From Capillidium heterosporum (taxonomy: Eukaryota; Entomophthoromycota; Entomophthoromycetes; Entomophthorales; Capillidiaceae): a stretch of DNA of 64,000 nt. The translations under genes were made by a program, and so were the position numbers. Below the pieces are notes generated by a model. It saw nothing but the letters and a program-made list of their open reading frames with translations, was not told where the DNA came from and made no database searches. Of this stretch, positions 1 to 11,651 are shown in pieces (the first letter of the stretch is position 1; every line of letters starts with the position of its first letter). Location: the NCBI GenBank assembly GCA_016630905.1, contig WBMQ01000009.1:372001-436000 (forward strand), given 5' to 3'.

Positions 1-485
1 AGTTGGATTAAAAATCAATATTAGCTTTTTCTATTGCCTGATTTATAAGCAAGTCTAATTCATATCTAAATGTTAATTCAATGCCTTAGGCTGTTCCTTG
101 CATCAAATTACCACTATAGGCACTATGAAAATTTTTGTAATGCTGCATCAGTCTAATATTCATCAATGCAGCTAATACTTGCGCTTATACCTTGGCACGA
201 CCATACCTACTTTTACCTATTGATTAGTACATTCAGCTAGGAATTGTTGGCAAGGTATTCCATTCCAATCTGAAATTAGGTTCAAAATCGTGAATTGACC
301 ACTGTTTTTTAAAGCCATCAGCTTTTCATTCATACACAACTTAAACGTGCAAATAAAATCTACGAATTCGATGCATCAATATATATGATACAAAACACCA
401 CTAAATAAAGCTATAAAAATACTTATATGAACCTTTAATACTTCTACCAGAAAACTCTATATTTTAGCTTACCAAAAAGCATCTT
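1..485. other. Intergenic, 3' side of NOP9
   Basis: AT-rich sequence between the window edge and the NOP9 stop codon. No reading frame with recognisable similarity and no repeat was seen. It should contain the NOP9 3' UTR and poly(A) region, since the gene ends at 486 reading leftward. Confidence 0.5.
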
Positions 486-3474
486 TTACGCCTTCTTAAC
501 CTTCTTAACCTGTTGATTTTGTACTAGTGCTTGCAGCTCTTTCAACTTTGTTTCTTTATCCTTCTTTTCTTTCTTTTCCTTCTTGGGTTTCTTTTCCTTT
601 TCTTTCTTGTCCTTCTTCGTTTTCTTACTATCTTTATCCTTTGTTTCGACTACTTTGTTATTGTTTCATCGTTATCGAGGTTCAATATGATACTCTCCAA
701 AGTGTCCAGCTTGGGCTTGGGTTCCGACTCGGATTTCCGAACTTTGAGGTTGATTTTGCTGAGGTCGATCTCTTCGTCGTTATCCTCCTCTATTACTTCA
801 GTGGCTTGTGGTTCTGGAGTGATGGTATCTTGGTCGATGGTCGCCTAAAGTTAAATGAAATTAGATATGTATTTTGTAAGCTAAAAGTTAACCTCAAATT
901 CTCTCGGTCTTTTAGTTTTCTTGGCAGTGTTGCTAGAAGTAGTAGTATCGACATCAAGATCCTTGGCAAAAGTCTCCAGCAACTTTTGGCTACCATCCTG
1001 CGATTTTTGCAGGCTTAACCAGGTTTCCTTCTTTAACTTGAACGATTCCAACTTGCAGTTGCGTACAATGAACTTACCAAAGTGATTGTTGATAAGTTGA
1101 CGTTCTTCCAGCAACAATTCTTTGGCGATTTCTTCCTACATTCGCAAATAAAATGTATTGAGAAATTATAATAAATAAAAAGATACCTTTAATACCAAAT
1201 CAGAACAGTTCCACATCTTGTCAAAGAGGAAACTACCGAATTTGTCGCAGGCTAACTTGACAAAGTGGTTCTTGAACTTTAAGATGAATCTCCGTTTGAC
1301 TTTGAGGTTGACATTCTTACTGGTGAGGAAGTATTCGAGTACATGATTAGCTACCTTATCCTTGGATAGTAAGAGTAGCTGCTCTGAATTGAACTTCAAT
1401 ATAGAGTTGACTAAAAAATTAGATTCGGCCGACAGCTTGAGATCCAAAAGTTGCTGCACGAGTAATGAACCGGCCAACTCAAACTTGTAGTCTTCGAAAC
1501 TCAACTTCTGGAATTGCTACAGTTTTGAAAAGATAGAGCGTGATGGATGTTAGAATGAATGAGGGAGAAAGTGGACAAAGTACCTCGTAACCAGTTAAAG
1601 TCAGCAACATGAGTAGTAAATCATCATTACTCTTGTTTCCGGGTACTCCCGTCATGTTGGCTACCATCTACCATTTTATTGATTAATCTGATAAGCTTCA
1701 ATATAAAATTTACTTTGATCATATCGTTGGGTGAGCCGTTAAGACGAATCGAGGCTTTGACCAATTCGATACAGATGCCCAACTTCTTATTCTTGTATAG
1801 ATTCTTGAAGCTAGGTTCCAACTCCTCAATAACCTCTTTCAACGTCGCCAAGCTAGGCTGGTTGGTAATCAACTTTTGGAGGACGTGATTGGAGGTAACG
1901 GTTTGAGACAACCGACCCAACTCATTCTTGAAGTACAAGAGGTAAATACGTCGGAAGAGGTCAGGGTTGGAGGTGGTGAGGATGGACTCCATGGTATGAG
2001 AACCTACCCTATCGATAATCATCTTGGTGACGAACTGATCCCGCAACTTTTCTCCTTGGGTTTGAATATCTACGTCGAAACAAAGGTTAAACTCTAAATC
2101 AACTCAAAAAAGTTTACCTTCGAGACTGGGAAGATCTAAAAGTACAGCTTCCAGCCACTTGTTCAAAGGTTCCTTATCTTGTTCCAGGTTCAAACAATTC
2201 AAAATAAGTTGGAGGATAGGGGAAGCTATTGGGTTCATGACCAAATTTCGAACGACTACCGGGCTTAAGCTCTCCTTTACAATACTTAGGACCAGCCAAA
2301 ACTTCTCTTTGTAATAACCAGGGACTTTCAACTGGTAGTTTTGAGTGTTCAAAGTATCTAATAGATGGGTCTGGTTGTAAGCTTTGGAGTTTTTGGATCG
2401 ATGTTGAGTGAATTCAGAAGGTAGCTTGGCGTGGTATAATTGTTGAATCAAGGTACGCAACATGTGGGAACCAAAGGAGTCGAATATAAGTTGGGGAACA
2501 CTGGCTTCCAAATTCTTTTTATTGCAGTTTAAAAATAAGGAGAAAGTTAGTCAAACTCATCTGAAAGTTGTAAATTTACTTCGATAAACTTAAGAATGAG
2601 ATCGACCATACTGGGGATCTCTTCTTGGTTGGCACTGCTATCGGGCTCAGGTCCTTTAGCTACCTCGTTCGAAGTTATCTGAAATAATAAATAAATAAAA
2701 TTGAAATATGCAAATTAGTTACTTCATCGTGTACTATCCTGTTGGAGAGATTGAGTACTGTTTCCAAAACGTGGGAGGCAAACCTATGTCGAACCAGAAT
2801 ATCTATTCTATTTTTCAAAAATGAAACAGGTATAAAAAACTTGTAAACTAAGACAAAATTACTTTTCGATAACGTGGAACAAAAACTTTCTTATATGGTA
2901 AGCATCGCAGATTACCAATACCTTTTGTAAAATTCGTGAACATTCCTGGTTGACAATAGTGCACAAGTAGTTGTCTTCCAAATCCTGAAATATGGATAAG
3001 ATTAAACTTTCTTTCTCTACAGGTAATATTTAAAAATAAAAGGTTAGTATAAGTTGGTATAAAATATAGTAAATTACGATCAAAGTCGGCCGATAAATCT
3101 AAATTCAGTATTTCCTTCTCAATAACCTTAAAGTAGTTGTACCTGTCGATATTCACCTCGCCAAAACTATACACGTTGGGCTTTAAAGTTTGGTTGGTTG
3201 AAAAGGAGGTATCTTCCAAGTAGGAATTCAAATTGTTGGAAGCAGAGTTACTGGTAGTTAGTGAAGTCCTAGGACCGAGTTCTACCAAATTGGGATTGAA
3301 AGCATTGTCCTCTTCCTGCTTGTTTTTGTTGGAATTTTTGCTTGTTGTTTCTCCTACCACTACGATTACGTTCTCTGGGCATATTTCCTGGATTGAAGTT
3401 GACAAAAGTTTTTCGAGTTGAGATAGATTAGGCTTTAAGAACAAACTTTTGTCAATGCATCTGGAATTTTGCAT
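486..3474 (-). CDS. NOP9: NOP9-like Pumilio-repeat nucleolar protein, 11 exons
   Basis: Exons read on the minus strand: 3474-3078, 3016-2863, 2807-2723, 2678-2580, 2514-2118, 2093-1714, 1667-1584, 1516-1187, 1135-893, 844-694, 649-486. They join in frame to 2484 nt (827 aa), longer than yeast Nop9 (about 666 aa). Every intron is GT..AG; introns 1 and 4 carry TACTAAC or TGACTAAC branch sites. PUF-like repeats show as NQECSRILQKVL, RHRFASHVLETVL, FDSFGSHMLRTLI, NPIASPILQLIL, DRVGSHTMESIL, TSNHVLQKLI, DKVANHVLEYFL and DKFGSFLFDKMW; the KRP-type motif NQECSRIL followed by FASHVL is typical of Nop9. The last two exons give an acidic stretch and a Lys-rich tail, as expected for a nucleolar protein. 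By family knowledge Nop9 binds pre-18S rRNA in the 90S/pre-40S particle. The most 5' part (residues 1-110) is poorly conserved, so the start is the least certain point. Intron 5 is only 24 nt. Confidence 0.9.
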
Positions 3475-4599
3475 CCAAATTCTTTCATAAAAGTAGGCTT
3501 AAATTTATTTTAGAATGTGGCAGGAATCTCTAATGAATTATTTAAGTTTTTGAAATATTTCGTAATAAATTTTGTGTTGAGCTACGATGAAGCTTTCACC
3601 TTTTGGAAATTTCAAGTTAGCTACATTTTAATGATTTTTACAAGCCTTTAGTTTATTTAGCAACTATATTCTAGCTTTCTTTATTGTGTTTTGACAAAAA
3701 GCTGATGTTTTCACAGGCTTATTAGTTCAAATAGAGTTTTATCGAGCATCCTAAAGCTAAACTGATTTGTATCTTCAAGTTAATCCTAATAAGCCAACTC
3801 CATATATAAATCTCTTTAATAGTGAAATAATCGCCTCTTGCAGATGGTATATCTGTATAAATTTTGTAACAAGTACAACTTTTGTGCATAAGCAGCTTAT
3901 CAACCACCAGCCGATTGAAAGTCGGCATTGAGTTTTAAATTTCGTTTACAAGGTCCACAAGCTTGAAAACATTCCAAAATTGATGCTCGTAGCAATGGTG
4001 TTGCTACCTTGCTCTTGAACCCTTACTTTCAAGTCAGTTTATAAAGATACATTCAATTTGCTTGCTAAACTTTTTCTTGGTAAACAGCTTTGCGAAAATC
4101 GAAAGACATTAGAAGGTTGATATTCGTGTGCATTTTAGAACTTGAATCTTTACTACATACCTTTAAATATATGTATAATTTTTAGATCATATGCAGTTTC
4201 TAAGTAAGTTATATGTATATTTAATCAGCTACCATCGAAATTTAGACTTATTTTTAGATATGTATAATTTGCAAAATGAGTCTATAAAATAAATACCAAA
4301 TGGGCTTATTTAAATTATCAGCAGGAATTGTAGTAATGTACCCTAAATTTAACTTTTATAGTTATATCAGTCCATCATTTGGATACAAATATTATTCTTG
4401 TATAAATGATAGCCACATATGAAGATTAATCACGTATAAGTGTTACTGGTAGCTGGATGTATGCCTAAAACCAACACTTAGTCTAACGGATATGATGTGA
4501 TCATAATCCGAAGCAAACACAAACATTTTAGTATACTAGACTTGAGCTTTAAGTCCATATAGAATCTGACTAAATACCGAAGCAAGAGTTCCTTTTGAT
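3475..4599. other. Intergenic between NOP9 and the OYE relic
   Basis: AT-rich; it should hold the NOP9 promoter on the right side of the gene start at 3474. No gene supported on either strand. Confidence 0.4.
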
Positions 4600-4612
4600 T
4601 TCTAATCTCAAA
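4600..4612 (+). promoter_or_regulatory. Copy of the shared OYE upstream element (relic R1)
   Basis: TCTAATCTCAAAA preceded by TGATT, about 430 bp before the start of the decayed OYE at 5030. It is the same block found upstream of array copies 2-7, showing that the relic once had the common promoter layout. Confidence 0.45.
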
Positions 4613-4946
4613 ACAGGCAAAATTTTAGTAAGGCCAGCAACTTATTAGTAAATATATTACCAAATTAGTTGGCTGAGAACTTTAGCTTCAATTTGAAATA
4701 TTGGACATGTAAAATTGAACGTAGAAAATCAGGTAAAAGAGTGACAGTTTAACATGACAATAATTTAGCTTTAGGTAGCTGATAAAAAAATACATCTCAG
4801 GTGCAGATCTAAAAACAATGGTTTCGAAGAAAAACTTTATTATTAGAATGGATGAAAGTAAAGTCAGTAGCAAGAAGCCAAAGGCTCGATGATGATGAAA
4901 GGGTTATCAAAGATAGCAAATTACCACTTCATTGTAACAATAAGAT

Positions 4947-4954
4947 ATAAAAGG
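4947..4954 (+). promoter_or_regulatory. TATA box of OYE relic R1
   Basis: TATAAAAG followed by GGAGTGTCAG and an A/C-rich leader, the arrangement seen before the intact array copies, lying about 80 bp before the degraded start. Confidence 0.45.
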
Positions 4955-5029
4955 AGTGTCAGAACTCCAACAATAAATCAGCAAAACAACAAAAGCACTA
5001 TTACATAGCAAAAAACTTTTACCGGATAT

Positions 5030-6143
5030 CGAAAACTATAGCAATCGGCAATCTCTACTAAAAACTTACAAACTCTCTTACAATTCGACAAGTTCATCTT
5101 CAAGAACTGGATTTTGATGGCATCCATGATCCGTAGCCGTGATGTAATCTTCGTCAAAATTAAAGCTGAATACTACAATCAGCGTAGTTCCCAAGGCTTG
5201 ATTTTCCCAAAGGTGTGCTGATTGAAAAGCATGGTATTCAGCGGATCAAATCCCTGGTATATTCACCTAAGAACGATTGGAAGCTGGAAGAAAGTTGCTG
5301 ATAAAATCTATGTAAAAGATGGCTTGATCTTTGCCCGGCCGAGCTACAGCGGTAGAACTTGTTACGAGTTGATAAACGATAGAATTCCTTCAGTAGCCTC
5401 CTCAGTAATTTGAACCGACCCTGGTAAATTTCGAACCTTGGAAGGAGAGCCTGAGTATTCTACCTCTAAGGCTATTGAAGATCTCAGGTACTACGTCCAG
5501 ATGTTTAAAATGGCAACTGAAAATTCTAAATTAACGGGGATTTGATCGCATCGAAGTAACTAATGCCAGTAGTTTACTGATTAACTAATTTTAGGAACCC
5601 TATTTCAATCAATATACCGATGATCACGGTGGAAGTATCGAAAATCGAATCCAGTTCAACTTGGAGGCCATCGACTAACTTCCGAAAGTTTTCTCCAAGG
5701 AATTGATTGGTGTTACTACATCTCTATCTGGTGAGCACAACGATATGTGGGAGACCGACAAGAACTTCTTTCTCAATTTATACCTATCTAATTGAACAGT
5801 TAAACTTGTGGTATATCGGACATATCTAGTTTATGGAGTACTTATCTGTCTACAATTCCTCTAATCGTGATACCAAGATCAATGTCTTTAATCCAATCAA
5901 ACTAATTAATGATATTAAAATATTTTAAACGATAACGTCAAAGTTTAAGATGCTGAACAGTTAGTTAAGAACGGCACCATAGATGCCGTAGTCTACGGTA
6001 AGAGCTACATCTCCAACCCTGGATTACCTGAGCGATTGTTCAACAACTTGGAATTAAACCTTTACAACCATAATACATTCTATACTTGTGAGGTGAATAA
6101 GATGGATATTGACTATATCGACTACAAGTTTGTTGAGAATTAA
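5030..6143 (+). pseudogene. OYE relic R1 (decayed NADH:flavin oxidoreductase)
   Basis: Collinear with the array genes from the start (NLY.KNLQT region near 5050) to the tail ending in DYKFVEN and TAA at 6141. Recognisable pieces are a YYNQRSS-like stretch (5170), GLIFA (5322), YGRTCYELINDRIP (5340-5390), the HSN..TD.GGSIENR region (5600-5660), and the C-terminus with VYGKSYISNPGLPERLFNNLELN. Several stops and indels in both directions, including a premature stop near 5411, and loss of the HNANGY active-site segment make it a clear pseudogene. It has a vestigial TATA box, so it is an older unit of the same tandem array rather than a retrocopy. It lies about 2.5 kb before copy 1. Confidence 0.85.
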
Positions 6144-7463
6144 ATTGATATGTAACTTATGAAATTATAAAAGTAAAGAAATATCGTATATACATACCTT
6201 TAATAAACGTTTTAAATAATTTTATTTTAGTATATTTCGTTCAAATTATTTGTCAAGATTTAAAACTAGACCTTTATGGATTATAGCATCATTAATTTAG
6301 AACTCAGTATCTATTAGAGAAATACATATTTAGCTTCAAGTATGAAGTGATGGATACTATCGATCTGAATTTTCCTATAAATGTTCATTATAGCATTATT
6401 CAACTTAGTAATTTTCAGTTATGTAAATAGGGTCCAGTAAGAATAAATCGAATATCATCAACCTAAACTTTGATTTACTTTAGTTACTGTTAGCCATTAA
6501 TCTGCTTGACATTGAATAATAGGCTGAAGTTTTACATATTATTAAATGTATAAATATTTCTAATAGATATACAAGGGTTGACTTTTAGTAATGTCGGGAC
6601 TTGTGTTCCGACATGCATCACTTTTGGTGAATATGTTAGTGGCTTCAATTTTTGGAATCGAATTCAAATTAGGCAAGTTGCGACCCAAACTTGTAAATTG
6701 ATGATGATGGATGAAATTCGAACATAACCCTATGCTTCCGTTCATTCTCTTCCACTATTCTATATATATATGAACCCACTATGGTATTATTAATAAAAGA
6801 CATTACAGATATATAAAATCCATTTTAGTATATTTTATATTTTGCAGCAAGTATATCAACTTTTATGGCTCATGTTGGCACGATCCAGCAAGCGATGTTG
6901 AAATCCAATCTTGAGTTGAAAAGTCAGCTTAATCTTTAAAATTTTGTCAATAGTTATTGTAAAATTATATCTCCAAGTAAATTATAGCTTAAACAAATAC
7001 AGCTAGTTGGGAAATGGAGTACCAAAAGGACATTTACATTTAAACAGATTGCAAGTTCTAGTAAATAATACCGATATGGCCATTGTGTCAGTACTAACTT
7101 ATCCTTCAAGTTTATATGTATTGATATATAAAATACTGCACTGATTTTTAATACATTTAATAAATGATACATATTAGTGTTAAAGGATAATATTGTAAAG
7201 TTACAAAATGGAAATATGGGAAACCCAGGGCTAAAATTATAAAACTACCCTGATTATTAATTGGAAATGGATTTTCGATTTCAACAAGAAGCTAGACGTT
7301 GAATTATAAATGAAAAGAAATTGAATAATTGTCAGGATAGAATGTAATCAAAGGAGAACAAAGAGATGTCGTAGATCTAGGTAAGGTCGGTAGTAGGAAG
7401 TTAAAGGTCAACGATGGTGGAAGAGTTTGCCAAAATTAATAATAATAATAAAGCGGTGGTGAG
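6144..7463. other. Intergenic, relic R1 to copy 1
   Basis: AT-rich spacer of the array. The shared upstream element present before copies 2-7 was not found here, so copy 1 differs in its distal promoter. No gene supported. Confidence 0.4.
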
Positions 7464-7470
7464 TATAAAA
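7464..7470 (+). promoter_or_regulatory. TATA box of OYE copy 1
   Basis: TATAAAA 85 bp before the ATG, followed by an A/C-rich leader ending in ACCAAACATG. Confidence 0.65.
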
Positions 7471-7548
7471 AGGACAGAGATGGCTTCCTCAATAAAAACA
7501 AAGCAATAAAACATTATAATACAAGAAACTCAACAAGCCATACCAAAC

Positions 7549-8665
7549 ATGACCGTTACTACCAACCTCTACAACAGAAACTTACAGACTCCCTTGCAAC
7601 TCGGTAAGCTCACCATGAAGAATCGCATAGTTATGGCAGCGCTCACCCGCAACCGCGGCAAGATCCCCGATCAACTTAATGCCAAATACTATGGTCAACG
7701 TAGCTCAGCTGGCTTAGTCATTTCCGACGGTGCACTAATCGAGAAACAAGGTACTGAATGGAGTGAAGTTCCGGGTATCTATACCCAAGCTCAAATTGAA
7801 GGTTGGAAATTAACTACTCACGAAGTTCACGCCAAGGGTGGCTTGATATTCGCCCAATTGTGGCACCTAGGTAGAGCTGGTCACGAGTTGATGAACGACG
7901 GCATTCCACCAACAGCTCCTTCGGCAATCCAAGCTAAAGCCGGTAAATTTAGAACCTTGCCAGGGCAGCCTGGTTACTCTACACCGGTAGCCATCGAGGA
8001 TCCCAAGCATTACGTCCAACTTTACAGAAAAGCAGCTGAAAATGCCAAGCTGGCTGGATTTGACGGTGTCGAGTTGCATGGTGCCAATGGTTTCTTACCA
8101 AATCAGTTCTTGGAATCTCATTCCAACCATCGTACCGATCAGCTACGGCGGAAGTATCGAAAATCGAGCAAGGTTTACTTTGGAAGTCATCGACCAGTTT
8201 TTGGAAGTATTCCCTAAAGAATCCATAGGTATCAAGCTATCTCCTTCTGGTGGGTACAATGACATGGGAGAGAAGGACAAGGATCTCTTGGTACAAACTT
8301 ACACTTATCTCATCGAGCAATTAAGTTTGAGACAAATCGGGTACATTCAACTCTTTCAATACCTGTCTTTCTACGACCCCACCAACCGTGGTACTAATAT
8401 CGATATCTTTGATTTAGTTAAAGTAGTAAAAGGTCCCAAAGTTTTCTTAAATGGAGATGTTAAAGCTGAGGATGCTGATCGATGGGTTAAAGAAGGTAAA
8501 ATTGATGGTGTAGTCTATGGTAGGAACTACGTCTCCAATCCGGATTTAGCGGAACGATTGTTCAATGATTTGGAACTTAACCTTTATGATCCCACTACCT
8601 TCTACGTCTATGAAGAAAATAAGAGGGAGGTTGGCTATACCGACTATAAGTTCATCAAAGACTAA
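7549..8665 (+). CDS. OYE-family NADH:flavin oxidoreductase, array copy 1 (one +1 frameshift)
   Basis: Intronless, about 371 codons, the usual OYE length. Family members bind FMN in a TIM barrel and reduce activated C=C bonds with NAD(P)H. Motifs: KNRIVMAALTRNRG (near residue 25), YYGQRSSAGLVISDG, HAKGGLIFAQLWHLGR (about 94-109), FDGVELHGANGF (about 171-182), NRARFTLEVIDQ, and the FMN-phosphate loop VVYGRNYVSNPDL near the end. The catalytic Tyr (Tyr196 of yeast OYE1) is Phe here; His and Asn of HxxN are kept. At 8139-8140 one extra base (GAT C AGC where relatives have GAC AGC) shifts the frame; the second half is then clean to TAA at 8663. About 430 bp of its 5' half are identical to copy 2. 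Start chosen at ATG with MTV, as in the other copies. It may be a recent pseudogene, a base error, or frameshift-tolerant. Confidence 0.85.
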
Positions 8666-8974
8666 TTTGATCTGCAATTTTGGCTTTGTAGTAGTAAAGA
8701 TTTAGCTAGTATGTACCTTTGGTTCAAAGAATTTAAGTTTTTTTTGTGAAAATATAAATTTAAATATATGTACTTTTTTATACTTAAATAGTGTGCTGGC
8801 TGATTTCTAACTTATGACCATTATTTTTTCGTAAAAACTACTTTTTCACCCTTGGTGTTTCAATCTTTTATTCCAAGAACTACTTATAATACTGTCGTTG
8901 ACACCTTGTCTATGCCAAAGCTAAAGTGTGAAAGAGAAGCGATGTATACTGTTCAAGCTTAGTTGGTTAATTAA

Positions 8975-9677
8975 TGTCAACTTAGCTCTCTGGCTAAGTT
9001 GGGTGTTGGACATTGGACTATATTATCTTTCGATTACATATTTACTTATCCGTTTTCGGTGCTTTAAATCACCACCTATTCATTCTTCATTATTCTACAT
9101 AATGGCCAGTTCGCTTAACTGACCTAAGACCGATGTCCCATTAAGAACACAAGCTTGGTTTTTAGACCCAATGTCGGATCCTCCGATTGTTGTCCTACAG
9201 AGAAAGTGAATCCAAAATGCGGAGGCGGACAATAGCAACTGGGATACGGACTCTCCAGTTCATTGGGAAAAAGACTTACTTACAAGCCTCCAAGTTATGC
9301 CTTACTTCGGAGTTACAGTATATATAGAGGAATGGAAAGAAAGGACAGAGAGGGAGAAGAGGAAGAGAGAAGAGAAAAAGGGTTTTCAGGATCGCTTTCA
9401 GCAAGAGAGGAAAAGAGAGTTTCTGAGTCGGTTTATCAGAGTCATTTGAGGCTTTTCCTTTGAGTTCGCCCTAATCATTCCTAGCCAAGGGTTTTGCAGG
9501 AATAAAATGTTTATATTATAATTAGCTGTAAGGTAATCGCCGCATCTGTATTAGTCAGCACACAATACGTTACAAATATCATGTCCCATGCCGAAGGACT
9601 CACCAAGTTCGATCGAACCCACTCGACTGGAAGCCCAAGCTAGTGGTCAAACACTCAGCGAGGGCGACCAGGCAACA
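8975..9677 (+). mobile_element. Solo LTR (703 bp) of an LTR retrotransposon
   Basis: It begins TGTCAAC and ends GGCAACA, so it has TG..CA termini, and is flanked by a perfect 5-bp target duplication ATTAA (8970-8974 and 9678-9682). An internal TATATATAG (about 9319) could be the LTR promoter; near the 3' end is a self-complementary GTTCGATCGAAC. A second, more diverged copy is at 26855-27695. No primer-binding site, gag or pol is adjacent, so it is most simply a solo LTR left by LTR-LTR recombination. Orientation is inferred from the TATA position. The homologous spacers after copies 2 and 6 show the uninterrupted site. Confidence 0.8.
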
Positions 9678-10175
9678 ATTAATCAAAATATTTTTGTGGT
9701 TTAGTGCTAATAAATTAAACCACTGATATCTGATGACAGAAATCACTTATAGGTTGGGTAGGGAGTGATGGATTGTACAGAACTTGAGTCTTAAAAATTC
9801 ATGTTAAATATAGCTCAGAAAAATGATCTCCAACCTTGGAAACCCAGTCAAGTTGCAAAAGGCTAGGCATCACTATTCTTCAACGATGTGGAAAACAACC
9901 CTTTGGATGAGAAGCTAAATCGAATTTTGCAGCATTGCCGACAATTCTTGTAAAATGTACTTTGAAATTGAAGCTTTAAAGTAAACCTATGCAACCTTTA
10001 GAGAAATGAAATACTGAAACAGCATTTACGATTTAGCAGAAATATAAATTAGTAATCCGATGCAGGAATCACATTGTAACGGCACTAACTTAACTTTCAA
10101 GCTTGTTTCGAATTGGGTGAGTAACTTGCAACAGCTGGACAAGAACCAACATTGATTTCTAATATAATTGCGTAA

Positions 10176-10192
10176 TAATCTCTAATCTCAAA
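10176..10192 (+). promoter_or_regulatory. Shared OYE upstream element, copy 2
   Basis: AATCTCTAATCTCAAAA, about 345 bp before the ATG; contains two direct TAATCTC-like words. Function unknown. Confidence 0.5.
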
Positions 10193-10443
10193 AGCGATTT
10201 TCCAATATTCACTGGCAAAATTACATAATTCTTTTCTGTTTACAAACAGTGATACGGAACTAACAAATTAGGTAGCTAAGAGTTGCCTTAAAAATCAAGT
10301 AGATGAAATCATGGAATTTCAAATGCCATTAAATTCAAAGAATAAAGGGCTGGAAATGATCGGAGTAAAATCAGTAGAAGGAACCGAAAGTTTAGCAATA
10401 GTGGAAGTGCTACTAAAATTGCTAGTCATAATTTAGATACAAG

Positions 10444-10450
10444 TATAAAA
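10444..10450 (+). promoter_or_regulatory. TATA box of OYE copy 2
   Basis: TATAAAA 91 bp before the ATG, followed by an A/C-rich leader with CAATAAAACATTATAATA shared with copy 1. Confidence 0.65.
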
Positions 10451-10534
10451 GAAATTGAAGCGACTTCAACACCAAAAGCAATAAAAACAAAACAATAAAA
10501 CATTATAATATAAGAAACTTAACAAATATCAGAA

Positions 10535-11651
10535 ATGACCGTACTTGATAACCTCCATAACCAAAGCTTACAGGCTCCTTTGCAGCTCGGTAAACTTACC
10601 TTGAAGAATCGCATAGTTATGGCAGCGCTCACCCGCAACCGCGGCAAGATCCCCGATCAACTTAATGCCAAATACTATGGTCAACGTAGCTCAGCTGGCT
10701 TAGTCATTTCCGACGGTGCACTAATCGAGAAACAAGGTACTGAATGGAGTGAAGTTCCGGGTATCTATACCCAAGCTCAAATTGAAGGTTGGAAATTAAC
10801 TACTCACGAAGTTCACGCCAAGGGTGGCTTGATATTCGCCCAATTGTGGCACCTAGGTAGAGCTGGTCACGAGTTGATGAACGACGGCATTCCACCAACA
10901 GCTCCTTCGGCAATCCAAGCTAAAGCCGGTAAATTTAGAACCTTGCCAGGGCAGCCTGGTTACTCTACACCGGTAGCCATCGAGGATCCCAAGCATTACG
11001 TCCAACTTTACAGAAAAGCAGCTGAAAATGCCAAGTTGGCTGGATTTGATGGTGTTGAGTTGCATGGCGCCCACGGCTTTCTTGCCAAATCAGTTCTTGG
11101 AATCTCATTCCAACCATCGTACCGACAGCTACGGTGGAACTATCGAAAATCGAGCAAGATTTACTTTGGAAGTCATCGACCAACTTTTGGAAGTATTTCC
11201 TAAGGAATCCATAGGTATCAAGCTAACCCCCTCTGGTGGGTACAATGACATGGGAGAGAAGGACAAGGATCTCTTGATACAAACTTACACTTATCTCATC
11301 GAGCAATTAAACTTAAGACAGATCGGGTACATCCAGCTCGTTAAATATCTGTCTTTCTACGACCCCACCAACCGTGGTACTAATATCGATATCTTTGATT
11401 TAGTTAAAGTAGTAAAAGGTCCCAAAGTTTTCTTAAATGGAGATGTTAAAGCTGAGGATGCTGATCGATGGGTGAAGGAAGGTAAAATTGATGGTGTAGT
11501 ATATGGTAGGAACTACATCTCCAATCCGGATTTAGCGGAACGATTGTTCAATAACTTGGAACTTAATCCTTATGACCATGTCTCGTTCTATAGATATGAA
11601 GAAAATAAGAGGGAGGTTGGCTATACCGATTATAAGTTCATCAAAGGCTAA
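10535..11651 (+). CDS. OYE-family NADH:flavin oxidoreductase, array copy 2 (one +1 frameshift)
   Basis: Same domain layout and length as copy 1. The first 20 codons (MTVLDNLHNQSLQAPLQLGK) are unlike copy 1, but from about 10604 to 11036 the two are identical, a sign of recent gene conversion. The active-site segment reads HGAHGFL, so both Asn and Tyr of the OYE HxxNxY set are replaced (His and Phe). A +1 break at 11077-11081 (GGC TTT C TTG against GGT TTC TTA) ends the first frame; the rest, ending YKFIKG, is clean to 11651. The C-terminus (PYDHVSFYRYEENKREVGYTDYKF) is shared with copy 5 rather than copy 1, so the gene is a mosaic. Activity as a normal OYE is doubtful. Confidence 0.83.

Larger units (their letters stand above)
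8666..10440 (+). repeat. Tandem-unit spacer, copy 1 to copy 2, split by a solo LTR
   Basis: The 3' flank (TTTGATCTGCAA..GGCTTTGTAGTAG onward) matches the flanks after copies 2, 5 and 6. The LTR at 8975-9677 interrupts this shared sequence; homology to the spacer after copy 2 resumes at 9683 (ATCAAAAT..TTTAGTGCTAATAAATTA). The right part (10070-10300) is nearly identical to 12300-12555. Confidence 0.75.

Noticed and set aside
527-1018. Plus-strand ORFs over the 3' exons of NOP9
   Set aside because: They are antisense shadows of the Lys-rich and acidic NOP9 exons; the Leu/Phe/Ser-rich translation is the complement of Lys/Glu codons.
6560-7172. Minus-strand ORFs of 61-72 codons in the array spacer
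   Set aside because: No similarity, no promoter and no codon bias; expected by chance in AT-rich DNA.
9263-9463. 66-codon Arg/Glu-rich ORF inside the first LTR
   Set aside because: A purine-rich LTR stretch; the second LTR copy does not keep the frame.
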